DNA from: Clostridia bacterium | GTDB lineage: Bacteria > Bacillota > Clostridia > Lachnospirales > Lachnospiraceae | Reading direction: 5' to 3' | DNA: 44,913 bases | Assembly: GCA_029101305.1 (NCBI GenBank) | Contig: JAQXQS010000116.1 | Location: 1 to 44,913 of the forward strand | Shown: piece after piece, positions 15,979 to 23,250 of the stretch | Layout: every line of letters starts with the position of its first letter | How positions within the stretch are numbered: position 1 is the first letter of the stretch | Program-made: the position numbers and the translations under genes | The notes under the pieces: generated by a model | The model's database searches: none | What the model was told of the DNA's origin: nothing | What the model saw: the letters and a program-made list of their open reading frames with translations, nothing else

Positions 15979-18837
15979 TTATTTCTTGTATATAATCTTC
16001 CCAAGTGTAAGCATAAGCTCTTCTGCACTGATCGGCTTCGCCAGATGTCCGTCCATTCCGGCTTCTTTTGAGGCTTCCCTGTCTTCATCAAATGCATTCG
16101 CTGAAACCGCAATAACAGGTATCTCTGCAAGATCCGGATCCGATAGTTCGCGGATTTTGCGGGTAGCTGTATATCCATCCATTACAGGCATCTGAATGTC
16201 CATAAGAACTGCTGTGTAATAACCTGGAGAAGATTTTATTATTTTCTCTACTGCAATTGCCCCATTTTCTGCCACATCCACCAGAAGACCTGAATCCTCC
16301 AGAATCGCAACTGCGATTTCCCGGTTCAGAATATTATCCTCCGCCAAAAGGATTCGCTTACCAGCAAAAATTTCAGGTGGATAAAATTCTCTGGTCTGGC
16401 TGATCTTTGCCGGGGCATCTGCCAGTCTCTGGCACAATTTCACTACGATCTCAGTTCCCTTGTTTTCTTCGGAATCAATCTGGATCGTACCGCCCATCAG
16501 ATCCACAAATCCTTTTATGATGGTCATACCAAGTCCGGTTCCCTGCACTCCGCTTACCGTAGAGGTAGATTGTCTCTCAAATGGCAGGAACACTTTTTTC
16601 TGGAATTCCTTACTCATGCCGCAACCGTTGTCTTTTACACGTATTTCATAATTTCCATAGTCTTTGTGTTTACAAGGGAACTGAAGGATCCGAAGAGAAA
16701 TCCTTCCTCCCGTCTGGGTGTATTTCACAGAATTTCCAAGAAGATTAACCAGAATTTCCTTCATGCGTAGTTTATCACAATATATATAATAATTCTGGAT
16801 CTGCGAAATATCTATCGTAAATATCTGATTCTTCTCCTGTGCCTGATTGCTGATGATCACGCTGGTCTCATCTACAATATCCCTGATGCTGCATATATTC
16901 TCGTCCAGCTTCGTCTGGCCGCTTTCGATTCTGCTGATCTCCAGTACTTCATTTACGATACCAAGAAGATGTTCACTTGATACTTTGATTTTCGACAAAT
17001 AGTCCTGTACCTTTTCGGAATCATCCCCGGACTGAATAGCAAGATTGGTAAAACCAACTACTGCATTCATAGGTGTACGGATATCGTGGGACATGTTCTG
17101 AAGAAATACCTTCTTTGCCACTGATGCCTGTCTGGCAGCTCCAAGAGCTTCCTCCAGAAGTTCTTTATGCTTCTGCTCTTTTCTGGCAGCTGCCTGCTGT
17201 GCCTGTTCCCGCCGGATAAAATACCAGATGATCAGTAATAATATAGCTGACATGATTCCTGTAAACAGCCATACATGATCCTGTATCACATCGGTCAGAG
17301 TATATGTAGACAGGGTATTCAGATACCGGTAAGTATGATTGAGACCATAGCTCTCGCCAAGAACGCTTATGCCATGGTTCACGACCTGAAGCATACCGCT
17401 GTTCCCATGGGCAACGCCAAAGCAGACCTTCTCTTCATCAGTCAGTGTGATCACATTCATTTTCCGTTCCCCGTGAAGGAGCTGACTGACACGGAGTGCT
17501 CCAAGCAATGTGCTCCCTGCCTCCCCGGAGCTTACTGCTTCGACACATTCTTCAACAGAATCATAGGGAAGGATTTCAGAATCCGGATAATTGGATATAG
17601 TATACCAGTATTGACGCAGATTATTCCTGTTTACCGCTATTTTATCCGTAATCCCCTCTTTATAGGGCTCTTTATAAGCGAGAGAAATGGGAAATTCCAC
17701 TACAGCAGAACTCTGGACAAAACCATTCTGCTCTGAGTACCATTTGCCGTCGCTTACCGGAAAAATCATATCTAGATCACCATTTTTCAGACATTCCAGC
17801 ATATCGTTCTGGTCTTCAAATGGCTGATATACGATTTCCGGCTTATAATTTCCAGGAAGAGCCTGAAACATATCCGGAACAATATCACAAAGAAGTCCCG
17901 TTACAGATCCATCTTTCTGGGTATCACAGTATGGCAGATAATGATCCAGATAACCCACTACGATTTTCTCATGCTCATCCATCCATTTCTGCTCTTTTTC
18001 AGACAGAAAAACACTGACTGTAGTTTCCGTATAGTACTTATTTTTCAGGTCATCCAGATCTGCTGAGTCCTGCTCATTTATAATATTCATAGCCATGTTC
18101 AGTTCATTAAGAAGATCCGGACGGTCTTTCGCAATGCAGATGTAGAAAGGCTGTTTGCCTATTTTTTCCACAGGATTAATCCCAAAATAAGAAGAGACAA
18201 CATTGTCTGCACTTACAAAACCATCTATTTCCTTGTTATTAAATCCCTGTGCACAGGTTTGCAGATCGTCATAATAGACAATTTCAATATCCACATAATT
18301 CTGTATCTTCCATTTTTCAAGAGCAGCAGTCATTCGCTGGTTGTTTCGCAGGGTCCCGATCTTTTTCCCTTTGTAGGAATTCATATCACCACATTTTATG
18401 GAGTCATCATCAGCATTTTTGTAAATATAGAAAGTCTCATTAAGCATTGGCGCATCCGGATAACGGATCAACTGGATCCGGTCAGAAGAATACGCGATTC
18501 CAGCCATCAGGTCAATCTCACCGGAAACCAGCTCTTCATAAAGTGTTGACCAGTCTCCATACACATATTCATATTTCCAGCCTGTATAAGATGCAAGCTT
18601 CTGTAGATACTCATAGCTGTATCCGCTTTTCACCTCATCATCACTGGTGCCCTCCTGGAAATTATGAGAAAAGTAATAGCCTACCCGGACTGTCTTCTGA
18701 CTTTCTGCACATATTTTTACAGGAAAAAAAGCTATAAGTCCCAGGCATAATATCATGCATGGAAAAATATAGCTATTTCTAAATTTCCTGAAAAGATTCA
18801 GTGGTTTATTCTCTTCTTCTTTGCCCTTCTCCATCAT
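15979..18837 (-). CDS. Hybrid histidine kinase with two extracytoplasmic solute-binding sensor domains
   Basis: A 952-residue membrane sensor. A signal-anchor helix lies at about 23-43. Two SBP_bac_3-type (family 3 solute-binding) domains follow at about 48-272 and 290-510, then a transmembrane helix at 520-541. HisKA has phospho-acceptor H584 in QNMSHDIRTPMNA. HATPase_c carries ILVNLLGNSVKYTQ, DNGCGMS and GTGLGM. A C-terminal receiver has D880 in VLMDIQMPVMDGY. It resembles EvgS/BvgS-like sensors of small ligands but without their Hpt domain. The start (MMEKGKEEE) follows AAGGA by about 6 nt. It is last in a unit with two EutS-like shell proteins and EutP, 81 nt after eutP, suggesting a ligand sensor tied to that system. 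No partner response regulator is adjacent. Confidence 0.9.
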   Translation of the reverse strand: MMEKGKEEENKPLNLFRKFRNSYIFPCMILCLGLIAFFPVKICAESQKTVRVGYYFSHNFQEGTSDDEVKSGYSYEYLQKLASYTGWKYEYVYGDWSTLYEELVSGEIDLMAGIAYSSDRIQLIRYPDAPMLNETFYIYKNADDDSIKCGDMNSYKGKKIGTLRNNQRMTAALEKWKIQNYVDIEIVYYDDLQTCAQGFNNKEIDGFVSADNVVSSYFGINPVEKIGKQPFYICIAKDRPDLLNELNMAMNIINEQDSADLDDLKNKYYTETTVSVFLSEKEQKWMDEHEKIVVGYLDHYLPYCDTQKDGSVTGLLCDIVPDMFQALPGNYKPEIVYQPFEDQNDMLECLKNGDLDMIFPVSDGKWYSEQNGFVQSSAVVEFPISLAYKEPYKEGITDKIAVNRNNLRQYWYTISNYPDSEILPYDSVEECVEAVSSGEAGSTLLGALRVSQLLHGERKMNVITLTDEEKVCFGVAHGNSGMLQVVNHGISVLGESYGLNHTYRYLNTLSTYTLTDVIQDHVWLFTGIMSAILLLIIWYFIRREQAQQAAARKEQKHKELLEEALGAARQASVAKKVFLQNMSHDIRTPMNAVVGFTNLAIQSGDDSEKVQDYLSKIKVSSEHLLGIVNEVLEISRIESGQTKLDENICSIRDIVDETSVIISNQAQEKNQIFTIDISQIQNYYIYCDKLRMKEILVNLLGNSVKYTQTGGRISLRILQFPCKHKDYGNYEIRVKDNGCGMSKEFQKKVFLPFERQSTSTVSGVQGTGLGMTIIKGFVDLMGGTIQIDSEENKGTEIVVKLCQRLADAPAKISQTREFYPPEIFAGKRILLAEDNILNREIAVAILEDSGLLVDVAENGAIAVEKIIKSSPGYYTAVLMDIQMPVMDGYTATRKIRELSDPDLAEIPVIAVSANAFDEDREASKEAGMDGHLAKPISAEELMLTLGKIIYKK

Positions 18838-18918
18838 GCCTATCCTTCTTCCCTATTACCTGATTTCAAACTAATCTTATTAAAGCTGCCATTGATCGTC
18901 TGGAATCTCTTCCTGTAA

Positions 18919-19449
18919 TCAGGAAATTCCCTCCGGATAAGTCACCCCTTTCGGAAGGGGATCCCATTCATTAAGGCCAAGACTCTGTTTGAACTTCGCC
19001 TGCTCCAGTGTAAGCCTTGGCATGTCGTCCTGCAGATATTCCATTAATTCATCAATGCCTTCCCTTGTCACATTGTTCACCATGAATATGCGCTCACAGC
19101 CTGCATTGATCAACCACTGTCTTACCATAGGAATATTGGCATATGGGGAATCGATTTTCGTAATAATACCGATCAGCGGACGCAAAATGAAAGAACGGCA
19201 GCTTGCTCCGAACAGATTAAAGGGTTCATCTGCTGCCTGTACAATAGCCACCACATCCGCTTCAAACGAAAAGCAGGCAAGTCCTACACTGAAATGCTTG
19301 GACTCCGCATACTCTCCAGGGGAATCGATGGTATCGTCATTTGAATTGGTATACTGCGTCTTTATGTAATGAAGCTCCTCGCCCTTCAGTGCCTGCGTCA
19401 GCGAAGTTTTACCAGCTTCACTTCTTCCCATTAAAAAAATCTTCTTCAT
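18919..19449 (-). CDS. eutP: EutP/PduV-family microcompartment-associated P-loop NTPase
   Basis: A 176-residue small Ras-like GTPase fold: P-loop GRSEAGKT at 8-15, DSPGEY (G3-like) at 42-47, TKID (G4) at 97-100. It matches EutP/PduV, proteins encoded in ethanolamine and propanediol microcompartment operons; PduV has been linked to microcompartment location and EutP to acetate kinase activity (literature knowledge, not visible here). The C-terminus is about 20-25 residues longer than typical EutP (ending KGVTYPEGIS). It lies 26 nt after a shell-protein gene and 81 nt before the hybrid kinase. The Shine-Dalgarno is weak (GGGG, about 13 nt upstream). Confidence 0.88.
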   Translation of the reverse strand: MKKIFLMGRSEAGKTSLTQALKGEELHYIKTQYTNSNDDTIDSPGEYAESKHFSVGLACFSFEADVVAIVQAADEPFNLFGASCRSFILRPLIGIITKIDSPYANIPMVRQWLINAGCERIFMVNNVTREGIDELMEYLQDDMPRLTLEQAKFKQSLGLNEWDPLPKGVTYPEGIS

Positions 19450-19475
19450 CTGTCTGTGTGTCCCCTATCTTTCCC

Positions 19476-19904
19476 TCAGCTCTTATTAACTTCACAAACT
19501 TTAAATCCCAGCTCCTGGTCAAAGAACCGCACAACCTCTTCCACTGCTGTCTGTACCTGTGACAGCCCGCCAGTCAATATAAGAGAACCGCAAAAACGGT
19601 CCATAAATCCAATCTGTACATCTGCGCTCTTCGTAGCAACATCTGCTGCCACCACCACTGCCTCCCATGGGGTAAAGCGGATCAATCCGATTGACTCTCC
19701 TGTATGGTCTTCCCCTTCATGAACACCGATGTGTAATCCCAGATTCTCATAAATACATGCCTGCGACGGGCTTATTACATGAGCCAGGCAAACCTCTTTG
19801 CCAGGTACACGTACACGGGTCATACGAAGCTTCTTGCCCTTCAGATGTTCATAATTATCATGGAACAGCATTTCCAGCAGTTCTTCCTTCGTTATTCGCT
19901 CCAT
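19476..19904 (-). CDS. EutS/PduU-like microcompartment shell protein with N-terminal extension
   Basis: A 142-residue circularly permuted BMC-domain protein. The core (LRMTRVRVPGKEVCLAHVIS to the C-terminal VCEVNKS) aligns with EutS, including the TPWEAVVVAADVATKSADV and IGFMDRFCGSLILTGGL segments. Compared with its upstream paralogue it has about 18 extra N-terminal residues (MERITKEELLEMLFHDNY...), which could form an amphipathic helix able to contact other shell or cargo proteins (inference). It lies 11 nt downstream of the first EutS-like gene, with an AGGAAG Shine-Dalgarno. EutS/PduU hexamers normally form minor shell facets with a small central barrel. A complete shell would also need BMC-H, BMC-T and BMC-P proteins, none of which is here. 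Confidence 0.88.
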   Translation of the reverse strand: MERITKEELLEMLFHDNYEHLKGKKLRMTRVRVPGKEVCLAHVISPSQACIYENLGLHIGVHEGEDHTGESIGLIRFTPWEAVVVAADVATKSADVQIGFMDRFCGSLILTGGLSQVQTAVEEVVRFFDQELGFKVCEVNKS

Positions 19905-19915
19905 GCTCTTACTTC

Positions 19916-20281
19916 CTATCGTTTCGTAATATTGCAGACTACATAGCCAAGAGAATCACGGAAATAATCTACGATCTCCGTCATAGCTGACATGACATCC
20001 GAAATCTCACCTGTAATGATCAGGGTTCCGGTAAAGCGGTCTGCAAATCCAAGATAAACATTACCACTCTTTACTGCGATATCTGAAGCGATAACAGCAG
20101 ATTCCGGCGGTGTCATATTCATAATTCCAATCGCTGAGGAACGGTAATCCAGCTGTGGGTTCAGTCCCAGCTTCTGATAAATGATCGGTGCCGGGCCGCC
20201 CATTACGTGGGCAAAGGTGATCTCCTTACCAGCTACTGTCTCCTGCACGATTCTGATCTGTTCTCCATGTTCATTTGCCAT
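19916..20281 (-). CDS. eutS: EutS/PduU-like microcompartment shell protein
   Basis: A 121-residue permuted BMC-domain protein of standard EutS length (about 110-120). Diagnostic segments are VAGKEITFAHVMGG, SSAIGIMNMTPPESAVIASD, KSGNVYLGFADRFTGTLIIT and the terminal VCNITKR. First gene of the EutS-EutS-EutP-kinase unit, with a good sigma-A promoter 50 nt upstream. The Shine-Dalgarno is AGAGAGG about 12 nt before ATG. The paralogue downstream shares roughly half its core residues by eye, so the pair probably arose by duplication. Confidence 0.9.
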   Translation of the reverse strand: MANEHGEQIRIVQETVAGKEITFAHVMGGPAPIIYQKLGLNPQLDYRSSAIGIMNMTPPESAVIASDIAVKSGNVYLGFADRFTGTLIITGEISDVMSAMTEIVDYFRDSLGYVVCNITKR

Positions 20282-20330
20282 TTATGTAGTGCCTCTCTTT
20301 CGAAAATAATATCTTCACATTTTATATTTT

Positions 20331-20359
20331 ATTGTACCATCTGATTTTATAAATAGCAA
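20331..20359 (-). promoter_or_regulatory. Sigma-A promoter of the EutS-EutS-EutP-kinase unit
   Basis: On the minus strand, TTGCTA (20359-20354), a 17-nt spacer and TACAAT (20336-20331), about 50 nt upstream of the first shell gene. Confidence 0.6.
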
Positions 20360-20477
20360 GTAAAACACTGTCTTTCACTGCTCTTAGAAGCAATTATTTG
20401 TACAAAATCCCTTTGGTCAATACGCCAATCTCTAAAATACTTCATAAAAAATCTTCGCATTTTCGAAAAATAAGAGG

Positions 20478-20506
20478 GTGACAGATAAGCCATAGTGTGA
20501 TAAAAT
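20478..20506 (+). promoter_or_regulatory. Sigma-A-like promoter of the MATE gene
   Basis: GTGACA (20478-20483), a 17-nt spacer and TAAAAT (20501-20506). Confidence 0.55.
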
Positions 20507-20590
20507 AGCTTTCGCTTCTGGATCAATGAAAACAGAGGCATTAATAATATGTAGCTTTTCAGTATATATTTATGGAAAAGAAGGGGTTTT

Positions 20591-21964
20591 ATGGAAAAAG
20601 ACATGACGAAGGGCCGGCCTTTGCCGGTGATTCTGAAATTTATGCTTCCTCTTATTATCGGAAACATTTTTCAGCAACTATACAATATGGCTGACACAAT
20701 TATCGTAGGCCGCTATGTAGGTGCCGATGCACTTGCGGCAGTTGGTTCCACAGGAACGATCATGTTTCTGATCGTAGGCTTTTCACAGGGAATCACCGCT
20801 GGTTTTTCTGTCCTTACTTCTCAGCGCTTCGGGGCGAAGGATACCGAAGGGGTAAAAGCCAGCGTTGCCAACGGTATTCTGCTCTCTTTGATTTTTACAG
20901 TTCTCATCAGTGGCCTCAGTATGCTCAGTATGCATTCCCTTCTGAAGCTGATGAATACTCCTGATAATATCTTTCAGGATGCTTATACCTATGTAATGAT
21001 CATCAGTGCGGGAATTATCGCCACTATTTTTTACAACCTGTTCTCCTCATTTCTCCGTGCTGTGGGAAATAGCAGGATTCCGCTTATTTTTCTGGTATTT
21101 TCCGCTGTTTTAAACGTTGCACTGGATCTTGTCCTGATCATCAATTTCAAAATGGGAGTGGCAGGTGCTGCTTACGCGACTATTTTTTCCCAGGGAATTT
21201 CCGCGATTCTCTGTCTGATCTATATTTATGTCCGCATGCCGGATCTTGCTCCTGACAGAAGACACTGGAAGCTTCACGGCAGGGAAAGCCGCAATCAGCT
21301 TGCCATGGGAATTCCGATGGCACTCCAGTTCGCCATTACTGCATCTGGAACCATGATCATGCAGGCGGCTATCAACCTTTTTGGTTCTGATGCGGTTGCT
21401 TCCTATACAGCCGCCAGCAAGCTACAGAACCTGGTTACACAGGGTATGATGGCTATGGGACAGACCATGGCGACCTACAGCGGCCAGAATTTTGGAAAAG
21501 GTGATATCAAACGTATCCGTCAGGGCGTGAAAGCAGCCCTTGGTGCTTCTGTTGTTTACGCAGTTGGTGCTGCAGTTCTTGTGGTTCTTCTGCTGAAACC
21601 GGCGCTGGGGTTGTTTTTCACTGGAGATGTGGATATGTCCAGTATGTTCCCATGGGCAAGAACGTATATTTATATGAGCATTATATTCTATATCCCACTT
21701 AGCACAATTTTCGTTTTCCGTAACACCATGCAGGGCTGTGGATATGGTTTTCTCCCGATGATGGGCGGTGTTTCTGAGCTGATCGCCCGTCTGGTTGTGG
21801 CAATGATTTCCATGGCTGTTGCAAGCTATCCGCTTGCATGCTTCTGTGATCCTGCGGCCTGGTTCACTGCCGCTGTTTTCACCGGTGTTTCCTATCTTTT
21901 CGTTATGAAGGATATCCGTAAAAAATATGAGAACCCAGAAAGTCTGTCCCACTCTGCAAAATAA
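20591..21964 (+). CDS. MATE-family efflux transporter
   Basis: A 457-residue protein with about 12 predicted transmembrane helices in two homologous halves. The N-terminal MATE signature is GNIFQQLYNMADTIIVGRYVGADALAAVGSTG; the second-half counterpart lies around SDAVASYTAASKLQNLVTQG. Family role: Na+- or H+-coupled export of cationic drugs or metabolites. Substrate unknown. Start ATG 20591 has AAGAAGGGG 5 nt upstream. It stands alone, divergent from the EutS unit, and ends in a hairpin terminator. Confidence 0.93.
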   Translation: MEKDMTKGRPLPVILKFMLPLIIGNIFQQLYNMADTIIVGRYVGADALAAVGSTGTIMFLIVGFSQGITAGFSVLTSQRFGAKDTEGVKASVANGILLSLIFTVLISGLSMLSMHSLLKLMNTPDNIFQDAYTYVMIISAGIIATIFYNLFSSFLRAVGNSRIPLIFLVFSAVLNVALDLVLIINFKMGVAGAAYATIFSQGISAILCLIYIYVRMPDLAPDRRHWKLHGRESRNQLAMGIPMALQFAITASGTMIMQAAINLFGSDAVASYTAASKLQNLVTQGMMAMGQTMATYSGQNFGKGDIKRIRQGVKAALGASVVYAVGAAVLVVLLLKPALGLFFTGDVDMSSMFPWARTYIYMSIIFYIPLSTIFVFRNTMQGCGYGFLPMMGGVSELIARLVVAMISMAVASYPLACFCDPAAWFTAAVFTGVSYLFVMKDIRKKYENPESLSHSAK

Positions 21965-22002
21965 AGTTTTAACCTAAAGCGAAACATATTTAGTCATACA
22001 CT

Positions 22003-22030
22003 GGAGGTATCTGCAAAAGCAGATATCTCC
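22003..22030 (+). terminator. Terminator of the MATE gene
   Basis: GGAGGTATCTGC, loop AAAA, GCAGATATCTCC (one G-T mismatch), followed by TATTTTATC. Confidence 0.65.
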
Positions 22031-22072
22031 TATTTTATCAACTTTTTAAGCTTTTTTATTAATAGTCCAATT

Positions 22073-23053
22073 TTATTTCTGATCCAATGAAAAAATATAT
22101 TCCAGTGGAAGCAGATGTATTTCTTCAAATATTCTTTTACTTTCTTCTTCACCCATATTTTCCCTGTTTGTGGGCGCAGGAACCTTGATCCGGAAAGCTG
22201 GTTGCTTTCTTGTCTGCATGTAATATTGTTCCGGCGTCCCCATTCCTTTGTATTTTTGCCTTGAAGGTTCTGTCATCTGTTCCCGCTCCAGATGATAGGA
22301 AGAAGATTTCTGCATATGGCGGGCAAGCCGGTAAGACTTTGGAAGACTTCCCAGGCTCTGCTGACTGTGAAAATAAATAATTTCTCTTCCTGATTGTCCA
22401 AAAGTCAGAAGTCCACAGCTCTCATATTCCTGTATCATACGTACCAGCGCTTTTGTCTCATTTTCACTGGCCGGCTCTTCTCCCATTCTGGAATGGATAT
22501 AGTGAAAGGTAGGAAAATTATGGGAAATGTCCACTCCTCTTACATTGTACCCGAAATCTTTTGCCGGAATACTTTGCATGCGAAGCATTTGCCTGTAAAT
22601 CGGATTTCGGATCGTCCCGAAGCCATTCTGGGTGATTTCGTATCCATCCGGATTTAATAATGGAATGATACAGATTCTTATTTTGTTTAATAGATTTCTT
22701 ACCTGATAAAGTTCTTCCAGCTCCCATCCACATTCATATGCCCTGCAATACTCTTCTGCCATCTTCAGCAAAAGCAGCGGCATGATTCTCTGGGTTCCTT
22801 CAACACCGGACACACAAAAGATTGCCTGTTGACTTGTACCGATTTCCAGCATTGGGATCATTCTCTCATCATGACTATTTCCGATCACCCGGAACTGACA
22901 GAAGCTGCTGTAGCGTCCAGCCAGTTCCCATAAGGAATAATAAAGCTTCTCGTACGATATGTTTTGCCCATTTTCCCCATCTCTTTTTATCTCGGTTTTA
23001 TTTTCAATTGGAATTGTCTTCTGTTGAAACTTATTTCCTGTTTCTGATAACAT
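22073..23053 (-). CDS. M14 metallocarboxypeptidase-like protein lacking catalytic residues
   Basis: A 326-residue protein with the fold signature of M14 zinc carboxypeptidases: NPDGYEIT at 134, GVDISHNFP at 173-181 (usually GVDLNRNFP), SENETKAL at 196. The functional residues are replaced. The HxxE zinc motif reads GVEGTQ (83-88), the third zinc histidine region reads TFGQSG (217-222), the substrate arginine is His, and the catalytic glutamate near the C-terminus appears as Lys in FRIKVPAP. It is probably not a peptidase and may bind a peptide or peptidoglycan ligand (inference). No signal peptide. Start 23053 has AGGAGGG 6 nt upstream; an in-frame ATG at 23092 does not. The stop is close to the MATE terminator. 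Confidence 0.75.
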   Translation of the reverse strand: MLSETGNKFQQKTIPIENKTEIKRDGENGQNISYEKLYYSLWELAGRYSSFCQFRVIGNSHDERMIPMLEIGTSQQAIFCVSGVEGTQRIMPLLLLKMAEEYCRAYECGWELEELYQVRNLLNKIRICIIPLLNPDGYEITQNGFGTIRNPIYRQMLRMQSIPAKDFGYNVRGVDISHNFPTFHYIHSRMGEEPASENETKALVRMIQEYESCGLLTFGQSGREIIYFHSQQSLGSLPKSYRLARHMQKSSSYHLEREQMTEPSRQKYKGMGTPEQYYMQTRKQPAFRIKVPAPTNRENMGEEESKRIFEEIHLLPLEYIFSLDQK

Positions 23054-23143
23054 AGTATCCCTCCTGCAGCGGAGGAAAATCTCAGGCAGCATTTCATTTC
23101 AAGTACCAGCCTGTCCCCCGCCGCCAATACCATTATATGCAAA

Positions 23144-23167
23144 AAGGCAGGTCCAAAGACCTGCCTT
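23144..23167 (-). terminator. Terminator of the surface-protein gene
   Basis: A perfect 10-bp stem (AAGGCAGGTC / GACCTGCCTT) with a 4-nt loop; on the minus strand it is followed by a T run. Confidence 0.75.
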
Positions 23168-23183
23168 ACATGCTTTTCTATGA

Positions 23184-23250
23184 TTTTGTTACCAGATTTT
23201 CTATAACTCTCTTATCAGATTTTTTCTACAATTCTGTTATCAGATTTCAT
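23184..23250 (-). repeat. Three imperfect tandem repeats of about 25 nt at the 3' end of the surface-protein gene
   Basis: Plus-strand units begin GTTACCAGATTTTCTA, CTTATCAGATTTTTTCTA and GTTATCAGATTTC. The last overlaps the stop codon region of the surface-protein gene. Confidence 0.45.

Larger units (their letters stand above)
20282..20590. other. Divergent promoter region between the EutS unit and the MATE gene
   Basis: A 309-nt AT-rich non-coding stretch carrying one promoter for each direction (20331-20359 minus, 20478-20506 plus). No riboswitch or EutV-type paired antiterminator hairpins were recognised. Confidence 0.6.

Noticed and set aside
20282-20590. EutV-type paired antiterminator hairpins upstream of the EutS unit
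   Set aside because: No tandem hairpins with conserved AGNNNG-type loops were seen; a normal promoter is sufficient.
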